From Pseudomonadota bacterium (GTDB taxonomy: Bacteria; Bdellovibrionota; UBA2428): 64,000 bases of DNA. The DNA is taken from assembly GCA_018001635.1 (NCBI GenBank), contig JAGNHS010000004.1, forward strand, positions 1 to 64,000, written 5' to 3'. Below are positions 18,234-25,760 of this stretch, piece after piece; position 1 is the stretch's first letter; each line of letters starts with the position of its first letter. A program made the translations under genes and the position numbers. The notes below the pieces were generated by a model. It saw only the letters and a list, made by a program, of their open reading frames with translations, did no database searches and was not told where the DNA came from.

Positions 18234-20090
18234 TCAATGCAAGTGATAGGGCACGCTCGTCACTACAACGCGATCAATTTTTTTAAGCTCTTCATAAAGA
18301 CCACGAGCGTTTTTAGAGTGAAGTAGTGGGCCAAAATTACTGTGCAGTACAAGTTGTCCCGTGATCACGTGAATCATTCCGTTTGGCAATTTGCTCTTTT
18401 CAGATTCGATGTAATCAGTAATAGGTTCGAGTAGAAGTCTGAAGGGAGAGTGAATGGTGACGAGTTCACCGTCGGGTATGGTTTCATACCATTTTTTACG
18501 AACGGCTTCTGAGCGAGCCTCGTCGAAGTTGACGTGGAGAGCTGCCCAAGGTTTTCCTAAAGTTTTCGCGAATTGAATCATTCTAAAAGTTCCTGTATTG
18601 ACATCGTCAATCAGAATTATGGTTTTCATATTCGAATAGGGAATAACGTCAGTCTTTTTAATAGGTACTTGTAAAAATTCGATCACTTTTTGGTAATGTC
18701 TGTGAATTCTATAAAAGAGCATGATGAGACTCGGAATAATGATGACAGTAATCCAGGCTCCTTGACTGAATTTAGTGATGGCAAAAACCATCATGACAAT
18801 ACCAGATGTGAGTGCGCCAACAGCGTTAATAACTTGCTTGAGTCGCCAATGTTTAGGAGGTGTTACTCCTTCAGCTTTTCCTTCTTTTTGCCAATGTATA
18901 ACCATGCCCCATTGCGAGAGTGTGAAACTCAGAAATACACCAATCGCGTAAAGCGGAATAAGTGAAGATGTGTGGGCTTGGAATAGGAAGATTAAAACGC
19001 CAGCACAAACACTTAAAAATGTGACTCCCGTGCTGAAAACTAAGCGGCTACTTTTATAGGTGAGTTGTCGAGGTAAAAAGCCATCGCCTGCAATCAGTGC
19101 GCAAAGTCTTGGAAAGTCAGCATAGCTGGTATTGGCAGCCATGATTAATATTACGGTCGTTCCTGCCATGAGCATTTGATAAAGGTATCCGCGTTCAAAA
19201 ATGGTGCGACCTATTTGGGAAATTACAGTTTCATGTTCTGAGGGTACTGCTTTAATATGATAGGCAAGAATTGTGATGCTCATAAAGAGCACACCAAGAA
19301 TACCACTCATCCATGCCATGGTGGCTGCTGCGTTTTTACTCTTCGGTTCTTTAAAGGCCGTGATTCCATTGGAAATGGCTTCAACTCCAGTGACTGCCGT
19401 GCAACCACTGCTAAAGGCTCTTAAAATTAAAAACAGTGAGAGGGGTTCGGAGACAGATTTGACAGCTTCAACTCCGCTGACAACATCCAATGTTCCAGTC
19501 ATCCATTTCCAGTAACCCACTATAATGGTGAAAAAAGACATGGAAAGAAAAAAATAAGTTGGTAATGCAAATGCTGTTCCTGATTCTTTAACACCTCGAA
19601 GGTTCATCAGGGCCATAAAAATGATAATTCCAATACACAAGTGAACCTGATAGGGGAGTAAATTTGGAAACACAGAAACAATTTGGTCGGTGCCCGAAGA
19701 AATACTAACGGCTACAGTGAGGATGTAGTCCATGAGTAGTGCTGCTCCCGCGGTTTGAGCGGCTAAAAATCCTAAATTTTCCTTAGCTACAATATAGGCG
19801 CCGCCACCACTGGGGTAGGCGTAAATGGTTTGCACATAGGAAAGTGTGAGCACTAAAAGAAGAGCTACAATGGAGCCTGCGATGGGGATGGATAAGTGCA
19901 AATATCCCATTCCGGCAGCAATAAGAATGAGTAAAATTTCTTGGCTGGCGTAGGCCACTGAGGAAAGTGCATCCGACGCGAAAACAGCAAGTCCTACAGC
20001 CTTTCCAATGTGTTGGTGATCGCTCTCGTGAGTGGGGATAGGTTTGCCAAAAAGTATTCTGCTGATGACGTGCTTAAAACGCTGATTCAT
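18234..20090 (-). CDS. kimA: KimA-type potassium/proton symporter
   Basis: The sequence matches the KimA (YdaO) family of the APC superfamily closely: FASDALSSVAY near the N-terminus, YAYPSGGGAYIVAKENLG, DYILTVAVSISSGTD and FSSGCTAVTGVEAISNG, followed by a cytoplasmic C-terminal domain of about 150 residues with the late motif VVTSVPYHLH. KimA of Bacillus subtilis is a high-affinity K+/H+ symporter inhibited by c-di-AMP. The frame also opens at TTG 20099; ATG 20090 gives the usual KimA-like N-terminus (basic, then LFGKP). Its upstream region now ends about 90 bases away at the left end of the inserted element, so the element may have changed its expression. Confidence 0.88.
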   Translation of the reverse strand: MNQRFKHVISRILFGKPIPTHESDHQHIGKAVGLAVFASDALSSVAYASQEILLILIAAGMGYLHLSIPIAGSIVALLLVLTLSYVQTIYAYPSGGGAYIVAKENLGFLAAQTAGAALLMDYILTVAVSISSGTDQIVSVFPNLLPYQVHLCIGIIIFMALMNLRGVKESGTAFALPTYFFLSMSFFTIIVGYWKWMTGTLDVVSGVEAVKSVSEPLSLFLILRAFSSGCTAVTGVEAISNGITAFKEPKSKNAAATMAWMSGILGVLFMSITILAYHIKAVPSEHETVISQIGRTIFERGYLYQMLMAGTTVILIMAANTSYADFPRLCALIAGDGFLPRQLTYKSSRLVFSTGVTFLSVCAGVLIFLFQAHTSSLIPLYAIGVFLSFTLSQWGMVIHWQKEGKAEGVTPPKHWRLKQVINAVGALTSGIVMMVFAITKFSQGAWITVIIIPSLIMLFYRIHRHYQKVIEFLQVPIKKTDVIPYSNMKTIILIDDVNTGTFRMIQFAKTLGKPWAALHVNFDEARSEAVRKKWYETIPDGELVTIHSPFRLLLEPITDYIESEKSKLPNGMIHVITGQLVLHSNFGPLLHSKNARGLYEELKKIDRVVVTSVPYHLH

Positions 20091-20188
20091 CTGGGCCAAT
20101 TTTCTATTGTATAAGTGGCTTCAGTCAATTGATTAAAAAGTGAAAGATAATCAACTTGAGTTATTTGAAGTCTTGATTTTTTTTAAAT

Positions 20189-20202
20189 TTGGTGGACCTG
20201 AC
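20189..20202. repeat. Left attachment site (att core)
   Basis: TTGGTGGACCTGAC is an exact copy of the tRNA-Ala 3' end, CCA included, found at 48846-48859. The bases beyond it (gggattctaatcc) only loosely resemble a tRNA T-arm, so this is a duplicated core and not a second tRNA gene. Confidence 0.85.
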
Positions 20203-20235
20203 GGGATTCTAATCCTTTCAGGCGCTTAGCCCTAT

Positions 20236-20258
20236 CGTGCAGCCAAACGAAGCCAAGG
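20236..20258 (+). promoter_or_regulatory. Possible integrase arm-type site, left end
   Basis: CGTGCAGCC at 20236-20244 followed by CGAAGCCAA recurs at the right end of the element (48704-48725) in the same orientation. Repeats of this kind at both ends of an integrative element are usual for arm-binding by tyrosine recombinases or for excisionase binding. The role is inferred. Confidence 0.5.
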
Positions 20259-20287
20259 TCAAGGGACTGCTTCAACTTTGTCTATCA

Positions 20288-21529
20288 TCACACATCTCGA
20301 TCTTTTTGCCGTTGAAATGGAATCAAGTTCGCGACCCTTACTGCTTCAATCCTCGAGGGCATTGCATCGAGGCACTCGGTGATTCCTGCAACATCAACAC
20401 CTGCGAGTCTTGCGTAAATTTCCATGGTCTTTAGATTCTTCCAACCACCTGCCTTCATCACTTTAATCCCAGGCACGCCTAAAGATAAAAGGTGAGTCGC
20501 AAAACAGGCTCGTAGGGTATGAAACTTAATTGAGGGAAGCTCAATCTCTCTACAAAAGTATCGAAGCACTTGGGCTTGCTGTCCTTGAGACCAATCTACA
20601 AAGTGGGGGAGTAAGTACTTCCCATGTTCGTCTTCCCCAAATTCCTTTGAAAGAAGATCCTGCAAAAACCAGTAGAGCTCTTTGGAGACTGGAACGTTTC
20701 GCCAGTATCTGCCCTTTGTGGGCATACACTTGCCGTCACGTTTACTCCAACTTCTCTGTATGGTGATGTTCCCGTAGTTGCGCTTTTCTGGTGGTAATTT
20801 ATCCATCGCAGTAGCCACATCTTTTGAAATCAAGGAACAATCCGTTTTGCGAAGACCTTGAAGTTCACCACTCCGAGCCCCCGTGTAATACGCCAGGCTC
20901 CAGACGGGAAACCAAGGATGCTCACATTTAAGTGATTCCCTGAGCAAAATTTTAACTTGCTCAATGGTTAGGATCTCGGGTTTTTTCTCATGGGTCTTCC
21001 CTTGGATCTCCACTCCAGTAGTGGGACTCGTTTGCATATCACGTATGAGCCGCTCTTCTATGGCCCATTTATAGATGACGTTGATAGTGTGCTTGATAGA
21101 CTTCCGAAACCCTATTGATTTACCTTTTGCTTCAATTTCTCGAAAAACCTGTCTTACTTCTCCAGGACCAATCTCACAGGCTGCTTTATCTAGCCAGTCC
21201 GTTGTCCAATTACGCATTAACTGCGCATGGTCAACGACGACTGGTCGAGAGATTCCGCTATAGGGCTGGGTAAGTTTTTCATCCTCCCAGCGATCAACGA
21301 TTTCTCTCCAAAGATATCCTTTTCCTGCAAGCTTAGTTACTGATTCAGTTAGACTTCGTAATAAACGCTTTTCCTCGGCTGTTGCCAAAGAACGTGAACT
21401 AATTCGATTCCCTCTTATGTCGAATCGAATTCGCTTTTGCTTACGAATGCGTTTAACTTCGCGACTGCGTAAGTTTAACGCAATTTCGAAGTAAGTCTTT
21501 TCTTCGTGGGTATATTCTCTTATTGCCAT
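20288..21529 (-). CDS. int: Tyrosine recombinase / integrase of the element
   Basis: This 413-residue integrase has a SAM-like core-binding domain (about residues 90-165) and a complete C-terminal catalytic domain. Catalytic residues visible are Arg219 in TGARSGEL, Lys272, His337 and Arg340 in HTLR, Trp363 in GGW and the nucleophile Tyr372 in IYARLAG. It should catalyse integration into and excision from the tRNA-Ala site. The start is supported by ggagga directly before ATG 21529. It follows the excisionase-like gene by 8 bases and lies 85 bases inside the left att core, the end distal to the intact tRNA gene. Confidence 0.95.
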   Translation of the reverse strand: MAIREYTHEEKTYFEIALNLRSREVKRIRKQKRIRFDIRGNRISSRSLATAEEKRLLRSLTESVTKLAGKGYLWREIVDRWEDEKLTQPYSGISRPVVVDHAQLMRNWTTDWLDKAACEIGPGEVRQVFREIEAKGKSIGFRKSIKHTINVIYKWAIEERLIRDMQTSPTTGVEIQGKTHEKKPEILTIEQVKILLRESLKCEHPWFPVWSLAYYTGARSGELQGLRKTDCSLISKDVATAMDKLPPEKRNYGNITIQRSWSKRDGKCMPTKGRYWRNVPVSKELYWFLQDLLSKEFGEDEHGKYLLPHFVDWSQGQQAQVLRYFCREIELPSIKFHTLRACFATHLLSLGVPGIKVMKAGGWKNLKTMEIYARLAGVDVAGITECLDAMPSRIEAVRVANLIPFQRQKDRDV

Positions 21530-21537
21530 CCGTCCTC

Positions 21538-21837
21538 CTATTTTGAAGAATCGACAGCTCTATGAAGTTCCCGCTTGTTAAAGTACAAGCGCCCACAATA
21601 CTTTCTCGGACGAAGTCTACCTCTCTGAAGCATCATATAGATTGCTCCAATTGAGGGACTACCGTCTTTATGGAATTTACGAAGGTAAATAGCTGCTTCA
21701 GAAGTTGTTAGCCAATCCGCCTTGTCAAAGAACAGGTACTGCTCTGAATTTATCAATGCTTTGCCTGATTCGCCATCTATCATTTTAAAACTCCCATCTC
21801 GCCGAGTCATCTTCTCCATTTCATTCTCAAAATTCAT
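21538..21837 (-). CDS. Excisionase-like HTH DNA-binding protein
   Basis: The C-terminal 60 residues form a MerR/excisionase-type winged helix-turn-helix: WLTTSEAAIYLRKF, then a variable loop, then IYMMLQRGRLRPRKYCGRLYF with the basic wing, ending in the typical KRELHRAV. The protein has 99 residues, and the N-terminal 40 are of unknown role. It is transcribed with the integrase 8 bases downstream. By position and fold it probably acts as the recombination directionality factor or as a regulator of int. Confidence 0.75.
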   Translation of the reverse strand: MNFENEMEKMTRRDGSFKMIDGESGKALINSEQYLFFDKADWLTTSEAAIYLRKFHKDGSPSIGAIYMMLQRGRLRPRKYCGRLYFNKRELHRAVDSSK

Positions 21838-21887
21838 TATCTAAACTTCCTTCTTCTTAAATATATTCCTATCCTCACCTCTCTCTA

Positions 21888-21964
21888 GCCCCCGCCCGAA
21901 CTGACCACCCTATCTCAGTCTTACTGTTCGTAGAGAGAGGGTGGTCAGTTCGGGAGAAGGGGGC
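21888..21964. repeat. Long hairpin between relaxase and excisionase genes; oriT candidate
   Basis: CCCGAACTGACCACCCT at 21895-21911 is perfectly complementary to AGGGTGGTCAGTTCGGG at 21938-21954 (17 bp). A further stem GCCCCC/GGGGGC lies outside (21888-21893 with 21959-21964) and TCTC/GAGA inside the 26-base loop. It is far longer than needed for a terminator, and neither strand has a T-tract next to it. It sits at the 3' side of the candidate relaxase gene, a usual place for oriT. It could also be a terminator or an excisionase site. Confidence 0.55.
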
Positions 21965-22004
21965 GCTTCCCTTCTTTAGGAGAGGATTAGATATTTCAAA
22001 TTCA

Positions 22005-22883
22005 TTAACTTACGACATTTCTTAAACCGAAATTGATTTCCTCCATATGGGAGGAAATCTGTTCAAAACACGCGTCTCGCTTGTCCTGATTTGTAAGCGC
22101 AATAATACTTAACCATGTTGTTAGTGGAATTGTTTTTTTACTCACCTGAACTTTGTATTCATCAATATTGAAAATACATTTTGGCGTTAAAGCGGTTGCT
22201 AAAAAAGTATTTTTAGAACCTCGAATTCTCATGGCTTCATTAGCGCCTCTTGAATTAAAAACACTTATAAGTGAGTCCGTCATTTTACTTTTTGGCATTA
22301 AGTATAAAAGTGCATCAAAGCCAGAATGGCGGGTGTACATATTCACTCTCTGAGAAAGTCTTTTTAGTGTCCTATAGGATCTATCGATTTCTACTGCTAC
22401 CCATTTTGACGTATTGGGTAGCTTCAAGACAATATCAGGCGCGTATCCTATTGATCGCAATCTATGTGACAAAACGGACTGTGGAATTTCCTTAAAACTC
22501 CCAGTTGCCTCCCTAAATATTTTTATTGATGGGAGTTCGCGTTCTAAGGAGCATTGAAAAATTGTGCAAAGATTTTCGTGTGGAAAGTGAGTGTATTTAG
22601 CACTTTTAAAACGTAATTCTTCATGAAGATTCCCAGTGATGTTACACACTCTGCTTTGCGAAAAGCCATTTTTTGTTAGCATCCAAAAATCAACTGGCCG
22701 TCCATCAAGTGAAGAAGATGCGCGGCAAATTAATTGCCTGTGATCTAGCTCATTAAGAATTTGCCTCATCCATCGTGAGCCAATCTCATGGTTCGTAAGC
22801 ATTAACAGGACGCGGGTACTTAATACTCCATAACGACTGATGAGATCTAAAACTTCAGGAGTTCGAGACGGCTTTCTGCTCAT
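22005..22883 (-). CDS. Replication-relaxation family protein, candidate MOBC-class relaxase
   Basis: Residues 5-75 form a winged helix (LISRYGVLSTRVLLML, LNELDHRQLI). The central part carries a PD-(D/E)xK-like core: APDIVLKL, then WVAVEIDRS, then helices with basic residues and a Tyr (RVNMYTRH). This order, a winged helix before a nuclease-like fold, is that of the Replic_Relax family, which includes the MOBC relaxases related to CloDF13 MobC that lack the HUH histidine triad. No other relaxase is seen in the element, so it probably nicks oriT. The gene follows the small RHH-like gene closely and precedes the long hairpin. A non-catalytic replication role cannot be excluded. Confidence 0.65.
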   Translation of the reverse strand: MSRKPSRTPEVLDLISRYGVLSTRVLLMLTNHEIGSRWMRQILNELDHRQLICRASSSLDGRPVDFWMLTKNGFSQSRVCNITGNLHEELRFKSAKYTHFPHENLCTIFQCSLERELPSIKIFREATGSFKEIPQSVLSHRLRSIGYAPDIVLKLPNTSKWVAVEIDRSYRTLKRLSQRVNMYTRHSGFDALLYLMPKSKMTDSLISVFNSRGANEAMRIRGSKNTFLATALTPKCIFNIDEYKVQVSKKTIPLTTWLSIIALTNQDKRDACFEQISSHMEEINFGLRNVVS

Positions 22884-23182
22884 TACTTTGATTCCTCTTT
22901 ATCTAATTGCGTCTCATCAAGAAGAGGCCTGATCATGTGTAGTTTTTTGATTAAAGCATCAATGTCTGACTTAGTTTTTAATCGCGCATTGGCTTTAACT
23001 TTGTAGGGGTTGAGGCAACGAAGTCGTAACTTGGATACATCAAAAGCAACATTTTCTACCATCCAATCGATTACATCCGGAGCGCTGACGTGTCCGTCTA
23101 AAAAATCGTGATTGCATTTATTAACCACTTCTTGGATTTTTTGAAGAGATTCTTGTTTGACACTAATTTGTGTTCTTTTCAT
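22883..23182 (-). CDS. Small ribbon-helix-helix-like protein, probable relaxosome accessory
   Basis: The N-terminus KRTQISVKQESLQKIQEVV has the strand-then-helix pattern of ribbon-helix-helix DNA-binding proteins such as TraY or MobC accessory factors. ATG 23182 has agtaggtg at a 6-base distance and is preferred to the in-frame GTG at 23191. It overlaps or abuts the relaxase-like gene and lies between it and the lipoprotein gene of the transfer operon, so a role at oriT is likely. The fold call rests on pattern only. Confidence 0.6.
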   Translation of the reverse strand: MKRTQISVKQESLQKIQEVVNKCNHDFLDGHVSAPDVIDWMVENVAFDVSKLRLRCLNPYKVKANARLKTKSDIDALIKKLHMIRPLLDETQLDKEESK

Positions 23183-23191
23183 ACGTATCAC

Positions 23192-23542
23192 CTACTTTCT
23201 TTTGTATTGCGGGTTGATTTGGTTTGCAGGGCTAAAGGGATTCGGAGGAAGATCCCCAAACCTTATTCTTTCATCTTCTTCATATTGATTGGAATTAATT
23301 CTCTCTTCGACATTGACGTGTAAAAGGTGCGAGGCCAACAATCCTACGCCAAGTCCTAAGCCAGCACCTATTAAAGTATTTGTAACTTGAGAACTGGGAT
23401 TGTCTCCATATCTGGCGGCTGATCCAGTAAAAGCTCCAATCGCAACTCCACTGGCTCCTCCTAAAGTGAGGGAGCGCAGATGGGTTGCGCAACCGGAAAC
23501 AAATATTCCAGATAGGAGACAATACAATATGTTTACTTTCAT
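23192..23542 (-). CDS. Small glycine-zipper lipoprotein, VirB7-like by position
   Basis: The start at ATG 23542 is chosen because it has gaaagga upstream and begins a lipoprotein leader with FVSGC as lipobox; the longer open frame to 23614 would bury the signal. Two glycine-rich helical stretches follow (LGGASGVAIGAFTGSAA and LIGAGLGLGVGLLA), a glycine-zipper pattern of membrane-inserting proteins. The tail is polar and proline-rich. In type IV secretion systems a small lipoprotein (VirB7/TraV) supports the outer membrane core complex, and this protein could fill that role. It lies between the coupling ATPase and the RHH-like gene. Confidence 0.65.
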   Translation of the reverse strand: MKVNILYCLLSGIFVSGCATHLRSLTLGGASGVAIGAFTGSAARYGDNPSSQVTNTLIGAGLGLGVGLLASHLLHVNVEERINSNQYEEDERIRFGDLPPNPFSPANQINPQYKRK

Positions 23543-23558
23543 TTTAATTTCCTTTCTT

Positions 23559-24953
23559 TTAATGACTTCCAAGAGCTGGGAATCGTAATCGAAATACATC
23601 AGATGATTTTCCATCTACCCTAAAGGCATGATTCATGAGAACAAATGCACAGCCAGTAGGTAATGATTTGATAAGATCAGGGTCAGCCCTGAACTCTTTT
23701 ACTTCCCTTACCGACATCGCACCTGTCTCTTCATTTCCGCCTATTGCATTGGTCATCACCTGACGCGTCTCCTTTTTTGTTTCTTTGTTCCCAAATGTTC
23801 TAGCCATAATGTCCGCTGTATCAGGGTCGTAAATCCGCATTACAATTTTTGTTGAGGAGTTATCGTTGATTTGAGTTGCAAACGTAGTACTTGCAGCTTG
23901 GAGATCACCTAAGCTTTGGTGGCTGAAGTGGAGAGCCAACCCAGCTGATCGAGCTTTTGCAATAAGTTCCAAAAATGAGTGGCACGCTAAGCTACCAAAC
24001 TCATCAATAAACACTGGGCAAAATGGTGCCATTCGCCCTGAGGTTTGAATCTTAGCAGCATAAAAAGCGAGATCTGCAATGATCAACTTTCCTACTGTTG
24101 CTGTCGTAGTAGGGTCGATGAGTGCGGGTAACTTAAAATAAACCACACAAGCATGTTCAATATCGCTCTTTAGATCAATGCTGGATTCATTCACATCGTT
24201 GCTAATTAAGCTTCCAAGCTCCCCATGACATAGTTGTTGAACTTGAGAAAAAAGCCCGGCTAGTTGCGTGAATTCCGCCATCGAAATTCCTCTACTAGGG
24301 GTACTTTCGTTTTTGATTGCTTGAGTAAGGCTTTCAGGGCTCGAAAGCATTTCATTTAACCATGCCAAAGATATCTTTTGCTTTTCATTGGACCAATGAG
24401 CTGCCAGCTTAAGAAGAGTATCTCTAGCCCGTGTTTTGTAAAACTCTTCAGACCAAGTCATTGAATTAAAGAGTCTGAGTACGGCCTCAGTAGAAGTTCC
24501 GCTTTTCAAAGGATTATATGGCAACGATTTTCTGCTGTCGGAAGAATCAAACAATTTAAGCTTACTAGAATGACCAAGTTTATCTTTAAGAAATTCTAAG
24601 AAGGCATTGTCTCCCTTAGCGTCAATAATAACGACTGGAATTCCTCGCTCAATATCCTGACCGATGAGATTAAGTAAAACACTTTCGGTTTTCCCAGATC
24701 CGGTGGCTCCCATGATATGAACATGACGACTTCTTACCTTATCTGGGAAGTAGATTGGTGTATTCAATTCCATCTCCCATCCCAGAAAAGACGATTGTTC
24801 GGAGGGAACTTTGAGTAGTTCTGGTAATTCGTCACGCTCTAAGCGTTTATTGTTTAAACTCTCGGAGCTTTCAGAGAAGAATAAAGCCATAACAGCCAAA
24901 ATCACGATGCTTAAAGGCACAACGGCAAATGCTATAAATTTTAAAATTTCCAT
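23559..24953 (-). CDS. Type IV coupling protein (VirD4/TraD-like ATPase)
   Basis: The protein has one N-terminal membrane helix (residues 5-27) followed by a motor domain. Walker A is GATGSGKTES near residue 81 and Walker B is VFIDEFGSLA near residue 310; downstream are the sensor-like segment LHFSHQSLGDL and the helicase-like C-terminal region. These are the marks of T4CP/TraD proteins, which bring the relaxase-DNA complex to the secretion channel. At 464 residues it is compact and lacks an extended C-terminus. It stands directly after the VirB10-like gene in the transfer operon. Confidence 0.88.
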   Translation of the reverse strand: MEILKFIAFAVVPLSIVILAVMALFFSESSESLNNKRLERDELPELLKVPSEQSSFLGWEMELNTPIYFPDKVRSRHVHIMGATGSGKTESVLLNLIGQDIERGIPVVIIDAKGDNAFLEFLKDKLGHSSKLKLFDSSDSRKSLPYNPLKSGTSTEAVLRLFNSMTWSEEFYKTRARDTLLKLAAHWSNEKQKISLAWLNEMLSSPESLTQAIKNESTPSRGISMAEFTQLAGLFSQVQQLCHGELGSLISNDVNESSIDLKSDIEHACVVYFKLPALIDPTTTATVGKLIIADLAFYAAKIQTSGRMAPFCPVFIDEFGSLACHSFLELIAKARSAGLALHFSHQSLGDLQAASTTFATQINDNSSTKIVMRIYDPDTADIMARTFGNKETKKETRQVMTNAIGGNEETGAMSVREVKEFRADPDLIKSLPTGCAFVLMNHAFRVDGKSSDVFRLRFPALGSH

Positions 24954-24959
24954 GAGTCC

Positions 24960-25760
24960 TCAAAAGTTATCTGTTAGCTGCACAAGAAATTCAGTTCCTG
25001 GTTTAAGTGCAAGAGCAGCCGATCTGTTCAAGCTAGAATCAAGATCGGAACTGATTTGACTCTGGATTCCTTGAATCAATGCTTTAAGTAGAAAAGATGA
25101 GAGGTCATTTGATTGATGTATTGAATTACCCATTCCAGAAGCACCAGAACTTCCGGTCGCAATGACTGCCCGAGAGGCAATCCCTTCAACCTTATTTGCT
25201 TTAATGCCTAGTGTACCGTCGAGACTAAGTGCTTGAGCTTTAATTTCTGCTGAATACGAATTGTTAGGGCTTTTGATTGCTCGGAAGCTCATTTTAATTC
25301 TATTCACATTAGAATCGCTGCTTGCATCTCCAATCAGAGTCCATCCGTAATACTTTTGTCCTAATGAGTAATCTGAGATTTGAGCAAAGACTGGTACCGA
25401 ATCAAAGGTTTCAATTTGATTGAGAAGTCGAGAGCGAATGATTGTTCCCTGTGCAGAGTTGTTTCCTTTAGCTCCTGAGTGAGAGTTTGGTAGTCCGGAA
25501 AACTGGATTACCAGCGGTCCACTAACGGACGCGCTTTCTGTCCCATCTATGTGAGCCTCTCTATCCTCTATTTTTTCGTTATAGCTTGTCGATTTCCCAG
25601 CTAAAATACCAAAAAGTACCCCACCAATTAATGTTAGCCCTAAAAACAAGACAGCTATCCATACTCTTCTAGGGTTAGTAGAGGGTTTTATAGATGCTGG
25701 ACCTTGCGGAGTGCTAAACATTCCCTTTAAGTCTTCCGAAAAACTTTTGAATCGATTCAT
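24960..25760 (-). CDS. VirB10/TraB-like core complex protein
   Basis: It has a cytoplasmic N-terminus of about 30 residues, one membrane helix (VWIAVLFLGLTLIGGVLFGI) and a periplasmic domain of about 210 residues. The periplasmic part shows the VirB10/TrbI pattern: GTIIRSRLLNQIETFDSVPVFA, a central GWTLIGDAS, ALSLDGTLGI, and the ending LKPGTEFLVQLTDNF. VirB10 spans both membranes and links ATPases to the outer membrane pore. The Pro-rich linker seen in many VirB10 proteins is short here. The gene overlaps the VirB6-like gene by 4 bases. Confidence 0.8.
   Translation of the reverse strand: MNRFKSFSEDLKGMFSTPQGPASIKPSTNPRRVWIAVLFLGLTLIGGVLFGILAGKSTSYNEKIEDREAHIDGTESASVSGPLVIQFSGLPNSHSGAKGNNSAQGTIIRSRLLNQIETFDSVPVFAQISDYSLGQKYYGWTLIGDASSDSNVNRIKMSFRAIKSPNNSYSAEIKAQALSLDGTLGIKANKVEGIASRAVIATGSSGASGMGNSIHQSNDLSSFLLKALIQGIQSQISSDLDSSLNRSAALALKPGTEFLVQLTDNF

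Noticed and set aside
20191-20280. A second tRNA gene at the left end of the element
   Set aside because: Only the last 14 bases match the tRNA-Ala end; no acceptor partner, D-arm or anticodon arm can be drawn.
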